Notes: a model not told the origin generated them from the sequence alone. 64,000 nt of DNA from DATGZH01 sp035297265 (GCA_035297265.1 DATGZH010000060.1:1-64000), one strand, 5' to 3'. Counted from the first letter of the stretch, positions 1-12,992 are shown. Program-made: numbers and translations.

Positions 1-190
1 ACTCTCAAAGACGCGTGGCTTGATAAGAGCTTGCCCTCCAAAGTCCGAGTGGCCCTTCATTGATCCGCCCGTTGTCTTCACACCCGACAAGAGCCCCGAG
101 TTGCTTGACATCACCGATAGGAGCGTCGACCGAGCCGGCGGGCCCTCCAACCCTCGGTAACATGGTCGGTTGCGGCCTCGCGGCCGTGGT
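1..190. other. left edge, no gene recognised
   Basis: I see no supported gene here. The stretch looks less GC-rich than what follows. A perfect TTGACA lies at 105-110 and a TAACAT at 158-163, but they are far too widely spaced to form one promoter. The segment is most likely the upstream region of the tRNA-Thr/tRNA-Met/rpmG transcript. Confidence 0.4.
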
Positions 191-263
191 GCCCCCTTAG
201 CTCAGTCGGTAGAGCACAGCCATGGTAAGGCTGGTGTCGTCGGTTCGATTCCGACAGGGGGCT
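191..263 (+). tRNA. tRNA-Thr (anticodon GGT)
   Basis: This is a complete cloverleaf. The acceptor stem GCCCCCT pairs with AGGGGGC, the anticodon stem CAGCC/GGCTG holds the loop ATGGTAA, and the T arm is GTCGG-TTCGATT-CCGAC. The middle of the loop reads GGT, which decodes ACC/ACU threonine codons. The discriminator base is T263 and no CCA is encoded. It is followed 7 nt later by a second tRNA gene. Confidence 0.97.
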
Positions 264-270
264 CCCCCAG

Positions 271-347
271 GGCGGCGTAGCTCAGTCGGTCAGAGCACAC
301 GGCTCATAATCGTGGGGTCGCGGGTTCGAGTCCCGCCGCCGCTACCA
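271..347 (+). tRNA. tRNA-Met (anticodon CAT, elongator type)
   Basis: The acceptor stem GGCGGCG pairs with CGCCGCT (one terminal G-U), and the anticodon stem CACGG/TCGTG holds the loop CTCATAA, giving anticodon CAT. Paired 1-72 ends and the absence of the three consecutive G-C pairs in the anticodon stem argue against an initiator tRNA. A lysidine-modified tRNA-Ile2 cannot be fully excluded, but the position beside tRNA-Thr and rpmG fits elongator tRNA-Met. The 3' CCA is encoded (345-347), unlike the two other tRNAs in the window. Confidence 0.93.
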
Positions 348-431
348 CCCGGCCGCCGGCCGGGCCCGGAGGAGGGATCCGCCGGGGAGCCACTGGGGGC
401 AGGTCACCGGCAGGAGAGGAAGGCGAGAGGC

Positions 432-596
432 ATGGCCAAGAATGAGAAGCGGGTCCAGGTCACCCTGGCCTGCGAGGTCTGCAAGCGGCGGAACTACATC
501 ACGACCAAGAACAAGCTCAACGACCGCGAGCGGATCGAGATGAGCAAGTACTGCCGGTGGGACCGTCGCCACACCCTGCACAAGGAGACCCGCTGA
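432..596 (+). CDS. rpmG: 50S ribosomal protein L33
   Basis: L33 is a small protein of the large subunit located near the E site. The product is 54 residues, normal for the family, and starts at an ATG preceded by a purine-rich AGGAGAGGAAGGCGAG stretch. It has the N-terminal zinc pair C14-x2-C17 and the conserved HKETR-type C-terminus. The second pair of the zinc ribbon is broken: C41 is present but its partner position is D44 (CRWD). This is the pattern of a metal-free or partly degenerate L33. It sits after the Thr/Met tRNAs and before tRNA-Trp-secE, a common actinobacterial order. Confidence 0.95.
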   Translation: MAKNEKRVQVTLACEVCKRRNYITTKNKLNDRERIEMSKYCRWDRRHTLHKETR

Positions 597-707
597 GGGT
601 CCTGGCCGCCGAGCCGGGCCGCCGGGAGCGGTGGTAGGCTCGGAATCCGCTCGCCAGGTCGGGTGGCCCTCGTTCCTCCCGAAGACGACCCACTGGGGCG
701 GACACCG

Positions 708-780
708 AGGGCAGTAGCTCAACTGGTAGAGCACCGGTCTCCAAAACCGGCGGTTGGGGGTTCGAGTCCCTCCTGCCCTG
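708..780 (+). tRNA. tRNA-Trp (anticodon CCA)
   Basis: The acceptor stem AGGGCAG pairs with CTGCCCT; the anticodon stem CCGGT/ACCGG holds the loop CTCCAAA with anticodon CCA; the T arm contains TTCGAGT. The discriminator is G780 and CCA is not encoded. Its place directly upstream of secE-nusG is the usual one for tRNA-Trp in bacteria. A TAGGCT at 635-640 could be part of its promoter but no -35 box is visible. Confidence 0.97.
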
Positions 781-828
781 CTGGCGAAACCGGAGGAGTG
801 TCGCCAAACCCGACGATACGGAGTAGTC

Positions 829-1131
829 GTGAGCCGCGAGACGAAGCGCAGGACCGACAACGAGGACGAGATGTTCGACGACGCCCTGGCCTTCGAGCCG
901 GCGACGCCCCGTTCCCGCCGCGCCGCCGCCCCGGCCCGTCGCCGTCGGACCTCGCCGGCCCAGTTCCTCCGGGAAGTTCGCGACGAGATGCGGCAGGTGG
1001 CCTGGCCGAGCCGGGCCGAGATGGTCAATTACACGGCGGTGGTGATCACGACGCTGGTCATCATGATCACGCTGATCTTCTTCCTGAACTTCATCTTCGG
1101 GAAGACCGTGCTCTTCCTCTTCACGAAGTGA
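829..1131 (+). CDS. secE: preprotein translocase subunit SecE
   Basis: SecE clamps the SecY channel in the inner membrane. The product is 100 residues from GTG 829. Residues 1-44 are a polar, Arg-rich cytoplasmic segment, followed by an amphipathic stretch with the family hallmark VRDEMRQVAWPSR, then a single transmembrane helix (roughly residues 68-92) ending in a short tail. The GTG is chosen because upstream codons run back into tRNA-Trp; the Shine-Dalgarno sequence is weak (GGAGT). It lies 25 nt before nusG, the conserved secE-nusG pair. Confidence 0.95.
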   Translation: MSRETKRRTDNEDEMFDDALAFEPATPRSRRAAAPARRRRTSPAQFLREVRDEMRQVAWPSRAEMVNYTAVVITTLVIMITLIFFLNFIFGKTVLFLFTK

Positions 1132-1156
1132 CGACCAGGAAGGTTCTGGTGAGGGC

Positions 1157-2251
1157 GTGAGCACCTTCGACGACGAGACCCCCGTTCCCGACGCCGGCCC
1201 GCTCGAGGACCGCGTCCCCACCGCTGACCGCGCGCTCGACGGCGGGGCCGAGGGCGACGTGGTCGGGGAGGCCGAGGAGATCCTCGAAGAGGCTGCCGTC
1301 GAGGCGGCCGTCGAGGAGCTGGCCGAGGAGGCCCTGGTCGTGGCCGAGGAGATCACGACCGAGGCGCTCGGCGAGAGCCTCGAGCGGGCCGTGGCCGACG
1401 GCTCCATCACCGAGGTCGAAGCCGAGCAGCTGGCCGACGAGGTGGCCGAGGTGATCGCCGAGGAGCTCGTCGAGGCGGCCATCGAGGAGGTCGTGGCCGA
1501 GGAGCTCGCCGAGGAGCTCGCCGAGGAGCTGGCCGAGGACCTGGCCGAGGCGCCGGCGGCACCGGTCGCCGAGAACGGCGCCGAGCCGGCCCTGGTGGTC
1601 GACGTCTCGGGTGAGACCGACGGCGACCTCGTCGACACCGACGAGGAGCTCGAGGGCGACGATGACGAGGAGGACGACGAGGCGGCCTACGCGCCGAGCC
1701 CCTACGACCGGCCCGGCCGCTGGTACGTGGTCCACACCTACTCGGGCTACGAGAACAAGGTGCGCTCCAACCTGGCCAACGTCGTCGCCTCCCGGGGCAT
1801 GGAGGACCGGGTCTTCGAGGTGGTCATCCCCATGGAGGACGTCGTCGAGTTCAAGGGCGGCAAGAAGGTGACCGTCCAGAAGAAGGTCTTCCCCGGGTAC
1901 CTCCTCGTGCGCTGCGATCTCGACGACGGCACGTGGGGGGCCATCCGCAACACCCCCGGCGTGACCGGGTTCGTCGGGCCGGGGACCAAGCCGACGCCGC
2001 TCTCCCGCCGGGAGGTGGAGAGCATCCTCCAGGTGAAGGCGGAGGGTGCCGAAGCCCCGGCGAAGCGCAGCCGCCCGCGGCTCGAGTACGAGGTGGACGA
2101 GACGGTCCGGGTCAAGGAGGGTCCGTTCGCCGACTTCTCCGGCCAGATCGCCGAGATCAACGAGGACCAGCTCAAGCTCAAGGTGCTGGTCAACATCTTC
2201 GGCCGGGAGACGCCGGTCGAGCTGGAGTTCAGCCAGGTCGCCAAGCTGTAG
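1157..2251 (+). CDS. nusG: transcription termination/antitermination factor NusG with long acidic N-terminal extension
   Basis: NusG binds RNA polymerase and links it to Rho or to the ribosome through S10. At 364 residues it is about twice the length of the E. coli protein. The NGN domain begins near residue 187 (RWYVVHTYSGYENKV) and the KOW domain near 315 (VRVKEGPFADFSG). The first ~185 residues are almost entirely Glu, Ala, Val, Leu and Asp, with tandem EELA units, predicting an acidic helical or coiled segment. Shorter acidic NusG extensions are known in actinobacteria; this one is long. The start is GTG 1157, after AGGAAGG further upstream. Confidence 0.96.
   Translation: MSTFDDETPVPDAGPLEDRVPTADRALDGGAEGDVVGEAEEILEEAAVEAAVEELAEEALVVAEEITTEALGESLERAVADGSITEVEAEQLADEVAEVIAEELVEAAIEEVVAEELAEELAEELAEDLAEAPAAPVAENGAEPALVVDVSGETDGDLVDTDEELEGDDDEEDDEAAYAPSPYDRPGRWYVVHTYSGYENKVRSNLANVVASRGMEDRVFEVVIPMEDVVEFKGGKKVTVQKKVFPGYLLVRCDLDDGTWGAIRNTPGVTGFVGPGTKPTPLSRREVESILQVKAEGAEAPAKRSRPRLEYEVDETVRVKEGPFADFSGQIAEINEDQLKLKVLVNIFGRETPVELEFSQVAKL
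1499..1546 (+). repeat. 12-bp tandem repeat inside nusG (EELA units)
   Basis: Four consecutive 12-bp units read GAGGAGCTCGCC twice, then GAGGAGCTGGCC and GAGGACCTGGCC. They encode EELA-EELA-EELA-EDLA in the acidic N-terminal arm of NusG. Near-identical DNA indicates expansion by slippage. Confidence 0.85.
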
Positions 2252-2286
2252 GCGACCGGCGAGGCAAATCGAGGAGAGAGAGTCAG

Positions 2287-2718
2287 ATGGCACCGAAGAA
2301 GCGAGTGCTCACCGTCGTGAAGATCCAGCTGGACGCGGGGTCGGCCACGCCCGCGCCCCCGGTCGGCACGGCGCTCGGGCCCTGGGGCGTCCAGACCATG
2401 GAGTTCTGCAAGCAGTACAACGCGGCGACCGAGAACCAGCGGGGCACGGTCATCCCTGTCGAGATCACGATCTACGAGGACCGCAGCTTCAGCTTCATCC
2501 TGAAGACGCCGCCCGCCCCGGTGCTCCTGCGCCAGGCGGCCGGCCTCGAGAAGGGTTCGGTGGCCGCCGGCCGGACTCCGGTCGGGACGGTGACCGACGG
2601 CCAGCTGGCCGAGATCGCCAAGGTGAAGCTCCCCGACCTCAATACCGATGACCTCGACGCGGCCAAGAAGATCGTCGCCGGCACCGCCCGCTCGATGGGC
2701 ATCTCGGTCGCCGGCTGA
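2287..2718 (+). CDS. rplK: 50S ribosomal protein L11
   Basis: L11 forms the stalk base with 23S rRNA and is needed for factor-dependent GTP hydrolysis and RelA activation. The 143-residue product is of standard length, with the N-terminal domain motif VKIQLDAGSATPAPPVG, the proline-rich signature of this family, and the C-terminal rRNA-binding domain ending in TARSMGI. The start is ATG 2287 after GAGGAGAGAG. It is followed 16 nt later by rplA, the conserved L11-L1 pair. Confidence 0.98.
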   Translation: MAPKKRVLTVVKIQLDAGSATPAPPVGTALGPWGVQTMEFCKQYNAATENQRGTVIPVEITIYEDRSFSFILKTPPAPVLLRQAAGLEKGSVAAGRTPVGTVTDGQLAEIAKVKLPDLNTDDLDAAKKIVAGTARSMGISVAG

Positions 2719-2734
2719 GGATGGAGGCAGGCAC

Positions 2735-3457
2735 GTGACCCAGCACGGCAAGCGCTACAAGGGCCTGGCGGAGAAGACCGACCGGGTGACCCTCCACCCG
2801 GTGGCCGAAGCGGTCGACCTGGTGAAGGAGCTGGCCAGCGCGAAGTTCGACGAGACCATCGAGCTGGCGGTCCGCCTCGGCGTCGATCCGAGGAAGGCGG
2901 ACCAGATCGTCCGGGGCACCCTGTCGCTGCCCTCGGGCACCGGGCGCGCCGTCCGGGTGGTGGCGTTCGCCGCCGGCGAGAAGGCCACCGAGGCCCGCAA
3001 CGCCGGGGCCGACGTGGTGGGGGCGGACGACCTGGTGAGCCGGGTGGCCAACGAGGGGTTCTTGGACTTCGACGTAGCCATCGCCACGCCCGACCTCATG
3101 GGCCAGGTCGGGACGCTCGGGCGGATCCTCGGTCCCCGCGGCTTGATGCCCAACCCGAAGACCGGGACCGTGACGATGGATGTCGGCAAGGCCGTGAGCG
3201 AATTCAAGAGCGGCCGCGTCGAGTACCGGACGGACAAGGTCGGCAACATCCACATCCCCGTGGGCAAGGTGTCGTTCTCGAAGGACCAGCTCGTCGGCAA
3301 CATCCACGCCGTGATCGACGAGCTGTACCGGGCCAAGCCGGCCTCGGCGAAGGGCCGCTACCTGCGGTCGGTGACCGTGGCTTCGACCATGGGCCCCGGC
3401 GTGCGCATCGACCCCGCCCGGGCCCGGGAGACCGAGGAGCTGGCGGCCACGGCCTGA
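2735..3457 (+). CDS. rplA: 50S ribosomal protein L1
   Basis: L1 builds the mobile stalk at the tRNA exit side and in many bacteria represses its own operon. The product is 240 residues from GTG 2735, which has GGAGG about 8 nt upstream. Visible signatures are the interdomain LGRILGPRGLMPNPKTGTV and the C-terminal STMGPGVRID. Upstream in-frame codons overlap rplK, so the GTG is the natural start. Confidence 0.97.
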   Translation: MTQHGKRYKGLAEKTDRVTLHPVAEAVDLVKELASAKFDETIELAVRLGVDPRKADQIVRGTLSLPSGTGRAVRVVAFAAGEKATEARNAGADVVGADDLVSRVANEGFLDFDVAIATPDLMGQVGTLGRILGPRGLMPNPKTGTVTMDVGKAVSEFKSGRVEYRTDKVGNIHIPVGKVSFSKDQLVGNIHAVIDELYRAKPASAKGRYLRSVTVASTMGPGVRIDPARARETEELAATA

Positions 3458-3539
3458 CCACCCGGGCGGCGGATGCCGCGGGGCGAGACGCCGTAGTACG
3501 CTCACCGCCCGACACCTCGCCCCCCGAGGGTGAGGACCA

Positions 3540-3698
3540 AGACGACGCCGTAGAACTCCGGTGCACCGTGAGGTGCTGAAAGGGCCCCGAGGGCCTGCCC
3601 GACGAGGCGACGCCAAACCGCACGGCCCTGCCGGACGGTCCGTCGCACACCGGAGCCCACGGCCCCGCCGCCGGGCGGGTGATCCCGGTGGAGGAGCG
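3540..3698 (+). promoter_or_regulatory. putative L10-type ribosomal protein leader of rplJL
   Basis: The 241-nt gap between rplA and rplJ holds a structured leader. CTCCGGTG at 3556-3563 is perfectly complementary to CACCGGAG at 3648-3655, enclosing ~84 nt with further GC-rich inverted repeats (for example AGGGCC/GGCCCT). The purine-rich ACCAAGACGACGCCGTAG before the long stem resembles the kink-turn region of known L10 leaders, where the L10-L12 complex represses translation. Position and architecture fit; a covariance search was not possible. Confidence 0.6.
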
Positions 3699-4481
3699 AT
3701 GGACAACCCGAGAGCAGAGAAGGTGGCCGTGGTGGACGAGGTGCGCGAGCGCCTGTCCGACTCGTCGGCCTCGGTCGTCACCGAGTACCGCGGCCTCACC
3801 GTCGGCGAGCTGGCCGAGCTTCGGCGCAGCCTCGCCGCGGTGGGGGGCGACTACAAGATCTTCAAGAACACCCTCGTGCGCCTGGCCGTGGCCGGCGGCC
3901 CGCACCAGGAGCTGGAGGGCTTCCTCAGCGGCCCGACGGCGATCGCCTTCGTGCACGGCGATGTGAGCGCGGTGGCCAAGGCCCTCCGGGACTTCTCCAG
4001 GGGCAACCCCCACCTGGTGATGAAGGGCGGCCTCATGGAGGGCAGCCTGCTCTCGGCGGGCGAGCTCGCGGCCATCGCCGACCTCCCGCCGCGCGACCTC
4101 CTGCTCGCCCTCTTCGCCGGCGCCCTCGCCGCCCCGCTCCGCCAGCTGGCCGGGCTCCTCGAGGCCCTGCCGCGGAACATGGCGTACGGCCTCTCGGCCC
4201 TCCTCGAGGAGCGCCGGGCTGGCGAGCCGGCCGAGGCCGCCCCGGCCGAGCCCCCCGCTCCGGAGGCCGCCCCCGCCGAGGCCGCATCGACCGAGGCGCC
4301 CGAAGCCGCGGCCGAGTCGACCGAGACGGCCGAAGCAGCCGAGGCGGCGAGCACGGAGACACCGGCCGAGGCCGCCGGAGAGGACGAGGCGGCGACCTCA
4401 GCCGAGGCCGCTGAAGCGACTCCCTCCGAGGAGACAGCTGACGAGGAGACACCCGACGAGGAGGCGCCCGCCGAGGGGTGA
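3699..4481 (+). CDS. rplJ: 50S ribosomal protein L10 with acidic C-terminal tail
   Basis: L10 anchors the L12 dimers at the stalk. Residues 1 to about 170 are a normal L10 (VTEYRGLTVGELAELRR, then KIFKNTLVRLA, and the L12-binding helix around LLEALPRNMAYGL). Beyond that comes an ~85-residue tail of Ala, Glu, Pro and Thr (AEAA and AEAP repeats), giving 260 residues against the usual ~175. ATG 3699 has GGAGGAGCG just upstream. The tail lies directly after the helix that carries the L12 dimers and so would project from the stalk base. Confidence 0.97.
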   Translation: MDNPRAEKVAVVDEVRERLSDSSASVVTEYRGLTVGELAELRRSLAAVGGDYKIFKNTLVRLAVAGGPHQELEGFLSGPTAIAFVHGDVSAVAKALRDFSRGNPHLVMKGGLMEGSLLSAGELAAIADLPPRDLLLALFAGALAAPLRQLAGLLEALPRNMAYGLSALLEERRAGEPAEAAPAEPPAPEAAPAEAASTEAPEAAAESTETAEAAEAASTETPAEAAGEDEAATSAEAAEATPSEETADEETPDEEAPAEG

Positions 4482-4541
4482 GGCGGACGTGGAACGACCG
4501 AGACCGGACGATCGAGCAAAGGAAAGGTAGGACAGAGAGAC

Positions 4542-4937
4542 ATGGCAGGGACCCTGACCAAAGAACAGATTCTCGACGGGATCGCCGAGCTGTCGGTGCT
4601 CCAGCTGGCCGAGCTGCTGAAGGAGTTCGAGGAGCGCTTCGGCGTGACCGCGGCCGCCCCGGTGGCCGTGGCGGCCGCCGCAGTGGCCGGCGGCGGTGGC
4701 GGCGAGGCCGCGACCGAAGAGGAGCAGACCGAGTTCGACGTCGTCCTGACCGGGGCCGGTGACAAGAAGATCCAAGTCATCAAGGAGGTCCGCTCCCTCA
4801 CCAGCCTGGGCCTGAAGGAGGCCAAGGACCTGGTCGACAGTGCGCCGAAGCCGGTGCTGGAGCGGGTCAACAAGGAGGAGGCCGACAAGGCCAAGGCCGC
4901 CCTCGAGGGGGCCGGGGCCACCGTCGAGCTCAAGTAG
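4542..4937 (+). CDS. rplL: 50S ribosomal protein L7/L12
   Basis: L12 is the multicopy stalk protein that recruits and activates translational GTPases. The 131-residue product has the N-terminal dimerisation domain (LTKEQILDGIAELSVLQLAEL), an Ala/Gly/Val hinge around residues 43-62, and the C-terminal factor-binding domain (KIQVIKEVRSLTSLGLKEAKDLV). ATG 4542 follows AGGAAAGGTAGG. It lies 60 nt after rplJ, presumably co-transcribed with it. Confidence 0.98.
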   Translation: MAGTLTKEQILDGIAELSVLQLAELLKEFEERFGVTAAAPVAVAAAAVAGGGGGEAATEEEQTEFDVVLTGAGDKKIQVIKEVRSLTSLGLKEAKDLVDSAPKPVLERVNKEEADKAKAALEGAGATVELK

Positions 4938-4964
4938 GCGCCCGGACGGGGCCACACCGACCGA

Positions 4965-5002
4965 AGGGCGGGCTGAGCAGGACAATCGCTCAGTCCGGCC
5001 CT
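4965..5002 (+). terminator. rplL-rpoB intergenic hairpin (attenuator or RNA processing site)
   Basis: A long stem-loop lies 27 nt after the rplL stop. Its arms include CTGAGC (4973-4978) and GCTCAG (4988-4993), extended outward to about 14 pairs with one bulge, and the loop is 9 nt. No U-run follows, so partial termination or RNase processing, as known between rplL and rpoB in other bacteria, is more likely than full termination. Confidence 0.6.
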
Positions 5003-5038
5003 CGGCCCCGGTGGGCGGCGACCAGGCGTCCGAGATCC

Positions 5039-5067
5039 TTGACGGGCGGGGGCGAGCGTCCTACCCT
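5039..5067 (+). promoter_or_regulatory. candidate promoter rpoB-P1 (TTGACG-N17-TACCCT)
   Basis: TTGACG at 5039-5044 is followed by exactly 17 bases and TACCCT at 5062-5067, a fair match to the primary sigma factor consensus. It lies in the 379-nt rplL-rpoB gap, downstream of the hairpin, and would give rpoBC independent expression from the stalk genes. Confidence 0.5.
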
Positions 5068-5120
5068 GGCGGACGTCGTTCCGGGGCCCCCGGCTCCGGA
5101 AGATTTTCGCGCGATCCTGC

Positions 5121-5149
5121 TTGTAGTCCCCGGCCGGAGCGGGTACACT
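5121..5149 (+). promoter_or_regulatory. candidate promoter rpoB-P2 (TTGTAG-N17-TACACT)
   Basis: TTGTAG at 5121-5126 and TACACT at 5144-5149 are separated by 17 bases. This is a second possible start, about 165 nt before the rpoB start codon. The -35 half is weak. Confidence 0.4.
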
Positions 5150-5316
5150 ACCAGGTTGCCGTGCACCTCCCCGTGGCTTTTGCTCGCCGAAAAGGCTGAA
5201 TGGCGCGCGCCACGGAGCCCCTGGGCCCCTGAACACGGGGTCCGTCCGTCCTCGTCGACCCGAGTAGCTAAGTAGTCAACCGACCTGTCAGTCATCCCAT
5301 TGGGAGGAGTAGGCCG

Positions 5317-8300
5317 TTGTCCACACGGTCCCGCAGTCCCGAACGCGTGTCCTTCGCCAACATCGATGAGGCCCTGCCCCTGCCGGACCTCATCGCCATC
5401 CAGCGCGACTCCTTCCGGTGGTTCCTGGACAAGGGGCTGGCCGAGGCGTTCAGCGACATCAGCCCGATCGAGGACTTCACCGGTCAGCTGAGTCTGGAGC
5501 TCGAGTTCGACCCGTCCGACCCGGACCTCCGTCCGCCGCCCAAGTTCTCGGTGGAGGAGTGCAAGGAAAAGGACATGACCTACGCCGCCCCGGTCTTCGT
5601 CCGGGCGCGGTTCCTGAACGCCACCACGGGTGAGATCAAGGAGCAGACCGTCTTCATGGGGGACTTCCCGATGATGACGGACCGGGGCACCTTCATCGTC
5701 AACGGCACCGAGCGGGTGGTCGTCAGCCAGCTGGTCCGTTCGCCGGGCGTCATCTTCCAGCCCGGGCGCGACGCCAAGACCATCTTCACCGGGACCATCC
5801 ACCCCTACCGGGGCGAGTGGATCGAGCTCGACATCGAGGCCAAGCCCTCGCGCGACGTGACGGCCGGGGCCCGGGTGGCCCGCAAGCGCCGGCTCTCGCT
5901 CTTCGTGCTGCTCCGCGCCCTCGGCTACGGCGACGAGGCCTTCCTCGACCGCTTCGTGCGGCACTTCGACTTCCTCGAGGGCCAGTGGGAGAAGGAGCGG
6001 AGCCTCGCCCCGACTCGGGAGGAGGCGCTCCTCGAGATCTACAAGCGGGCCCGTCCGGGCGAGCCGCTGTCGGTCGAGGCGGCCCGCCAGTACTTCGAGA
6101 ACGCCTTCTTCAACCCGAAGCGCTACGACCTGACCCGTGTCGGGCGCTACAAGCTGAACCGCAAGCTCGGTCCGGAGATCGACCGCATCTCGGCGCTGTT
6201 CGGGATCGACGTCGAGCGGCCCGCGCCGGACCAGGGCGTGCTGAGCCCCTCGGAGATCCTGGCCTCGGCCACCTACATGCTCCACCTGGCCCTGCACATG
6301 GCCGACGGCGACTCCACCTACCGGATCGACGACCAGGACCACTTCGCCAACCGGCGGATCCGCTCGGTCGGCGAGCTCATCCAGAATCAGGTCCGCGTGG
6401 GGCTCTCCCGCATGGAGCGGGTCGTGCGCGAGCGCATGACCACCCAGGACGTCGAGGCCATCACACCGCAGACGCTGATCAACATCCGCCCGGTGGTCGC
6501 CGCGGTGAAGGAGTTCTTCGGCACGAGCCAGCTGAGCCAGTTCATGGACCAGAACAACCCGCTCTCGGGCCTGGCCCACAAGCGGCGGCTCTCGGCCCTC
6601 GGGCCGGGGGGCCTCTCCCGTGAGCGGGCCGGCTTCGAGGTCCGTGACGTCCACAGCTCCCACTACGGCCGGATGTGCCCGATCGAGACGCCCGAGGGCC
6701 CGAACATCGGCCTCATCGGGGCCCTCGCCACCTACGCCCGGGTCAACGAGTACGGCTTCATCGAGACGCCCTACCGCCGGGTGGTCGACGGACGGGTCAC
6801 CGACGACGTCCTCTACCTCGCGGCCGACGAGGAGGAGGAGCACGTCATCGCCCAGGCCAACGCCCCGCTCTCGGCCGACGGCCGCTTCACCGAGGAGCGG
6901 GTGCTCGTGCGCCGCGGCCCCCAGGGCACCGGCGTCCGGGTCGGCGCGGCCAACACGAGCTACGGGACGACGAGCGAGATCGACTTCGTGCCACCCTCCG
7001 AGGTCGACCTGATGGACGTGTCGCCGAAGCAGATCGTGTCGGTGTCGACCGCCCTCATCCCCTTCGTCGAGCACGACGACGCCAACCGGGCCCTCATGGG
7101 CGCCAACATGCAGAAGCAGGCGGTGCCGCTCGTGGTGCCCGAGGCCCCCTACATCGGCACGGGCGTGGAGGCCCGGGCGGCCCGCGACGCCGGCGACGTG
7201 ATCATCGCCGAGGGCGACGGGACCGTCACGGAGGTGAGCGGGGACCAGATCACCGTCGAGTACCGGTCGGGACAGAAGGACCTCCTCGGCCAGGCGCTCG
7301 GCCGGAAGATCTACCGGATGGCCAAGTTCCACCGGTCGAACCAGAACACCTGCATCAACCAGAAGGCCCTCGTGGACGAGGGGCAGAAGGTGTCGACCGG
7401 CGACCTCCTGGCCGACGGCCCCTCCACCCACAACGGCGAGTTGGCGCTGGGCAAGAACCTGCTCGTCGCCTTCATGCCGTGGGAGGGCTACAACTACGAG
7501 GACGCCATCATCCTCTCGGAGCGGCTCGTCCGCGACGACGTGCTCACGTCGATCCACATCGAGGAGCACGAGGTCGACGCCCGGGACACCAAGCTCGGCG
7601 CCGAGGAGATCACCCGGGACATCCCGAACCTCTCCGAGGAGATCCTGGCCGACCTCGACGAGCGCGGCATCATCCGCATCGGGGCCGAGGTGGGCCCGGG
7701 CGACGTGCTCGTGGGCAAGGTCACCCCGAAGGGTGAGACCGAGCAGACGCCCGAGGAGCGGCTCCTCCGGGCCATCTTCGGCGAGAAGGCCCGCGAGGTC
7801 CGGGACACGAGCCTCAAGGTCCCCCACGGCGAGGAGGGCAAGGTCATCGACGTGCGGGTCTTCTCCCGGGAGGACTCCCACGAGCTGCCGCCGGGCGTGA
7901 ACCAGCTCGTCCGGGTCTACGTGGCCCAGAAGCGCAAGATCAGCGAGGGCGACAAGCTCGCCGGTCGTCACGGCAACAAGGGCGTGATCAGCAAGATCCT
8001 GCCGGTCGAGGACATGCCGTTCCTCGCCGACGGCACGCCTGTCGACATCATCTTGAACCCGCTCGGCGTGCCGAGCCGCATGAACGTGGGCCAGGTGCTC
8101 GAGTCGCACCTCGGCTACGCGGCCCGCTACGGCTGGAACGGCTCCGGCGCCGCCGAGACCAACGGAGCGGCCGACGAGGACGGGGCGGCCAAGAAGACCC
8201 GCCCCCGGACCGAGCCGGCCGTGTGGGTCTCGACGCCGGTGTTCGACGGCGCCCACTGGGACGAGGAGGAGGACGCCGGTCGGCACCCGACGATCAAGCG

Positions 8301-8900
8301 CATCTTCGAGCGCCTGAACTCGGACTCGGCGAACGGCGACCTCCAGATCCGTCCCGACGGCAAGGCGTTGCTCTACAACGGCCGGACCGGCGAGCCCTAC
8401 GACAACCCCATCTCGGTGGGCTACGTCTACATCCTGAAGCTCGCCCACCTGGTCGACGACAAGATCCACGCCCGCTCCACCGGCCCCTACTCGATGATCA
8501 CCCAGCAGCCCCTCGGCGGGAAGGCCCAGTTCGGCGGGCAGCGCTTCGGTGAGATGGAGGTGTGGGCGCTCGAGGCGTTCGGCGCGGCCTACGCCCTCCA
8601 GGAGCTGCTGACCATCAAGTCGGACGACGTGCTCGGCCGGGTGAAGGTCTACGAGGCCATCGTGAAGGGCGAGAACATCCCCGAGCCCGGCATCCCGGAG
8701 AGCTTCAAGGTGCTCATCAAGGAGATGCAGTCCCTCTGCCTCGACGTGGAGGTGCTGTCGGTGACCGGCGAGGAGATCGAGATGCACGAGCTCGACGAGG
8801 ACGTGTTCCGCACGGCCGAGGAGCTGGGCATCGACATCAGCCGGCCCGAGCGGGGATCTGACGAAGAGGACGAGCGGCGTGCCGCAGAGAGGAGCTTCTC

Positions 8901-8904
<4 letters not shown>
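5317..8904 (+). CDS. rpoB: DNA-directed RNA polymerase subunit beta
   Basis: This is the catalytic beta subunit of RNA polymerase, 1195 residues. TTG 5317 is chosen as start because GGGAGGAGT lies just upstream and the product then begins with STRSRSPERVSFANI, in line with actinobacterial homologues. The rifampicin pocket is around residues 400-450 (GTSQLSQFMDQNNPLSGLAHKR and RRLSALGPGG) and has the residues usual in sensitive enzymes. A lineage-specific Ala/Gly/Asp-rich insertion lies near residues 945-965. The stop overlaps the rpoC start by 4 bases (GTGA). Confidence 0.98.

Positions 8905-12992
<4,088 letters not shown>

Noticed and set aside
105..163. A promoter made of TTGACA (105-110) and TAACAT (158-163)
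   Set aside because: The spacing is 47 nt; neither box has a partner at 16-19 nt.
342..2293. Minus-strand and alternative plus-strand frames overlapping the tRNAs, rpmG, secE and nusG
   Set aside because: Products are Ser/Ala/Arg or Leu/Asp/His-rich shadows; some run across tRNA genes.
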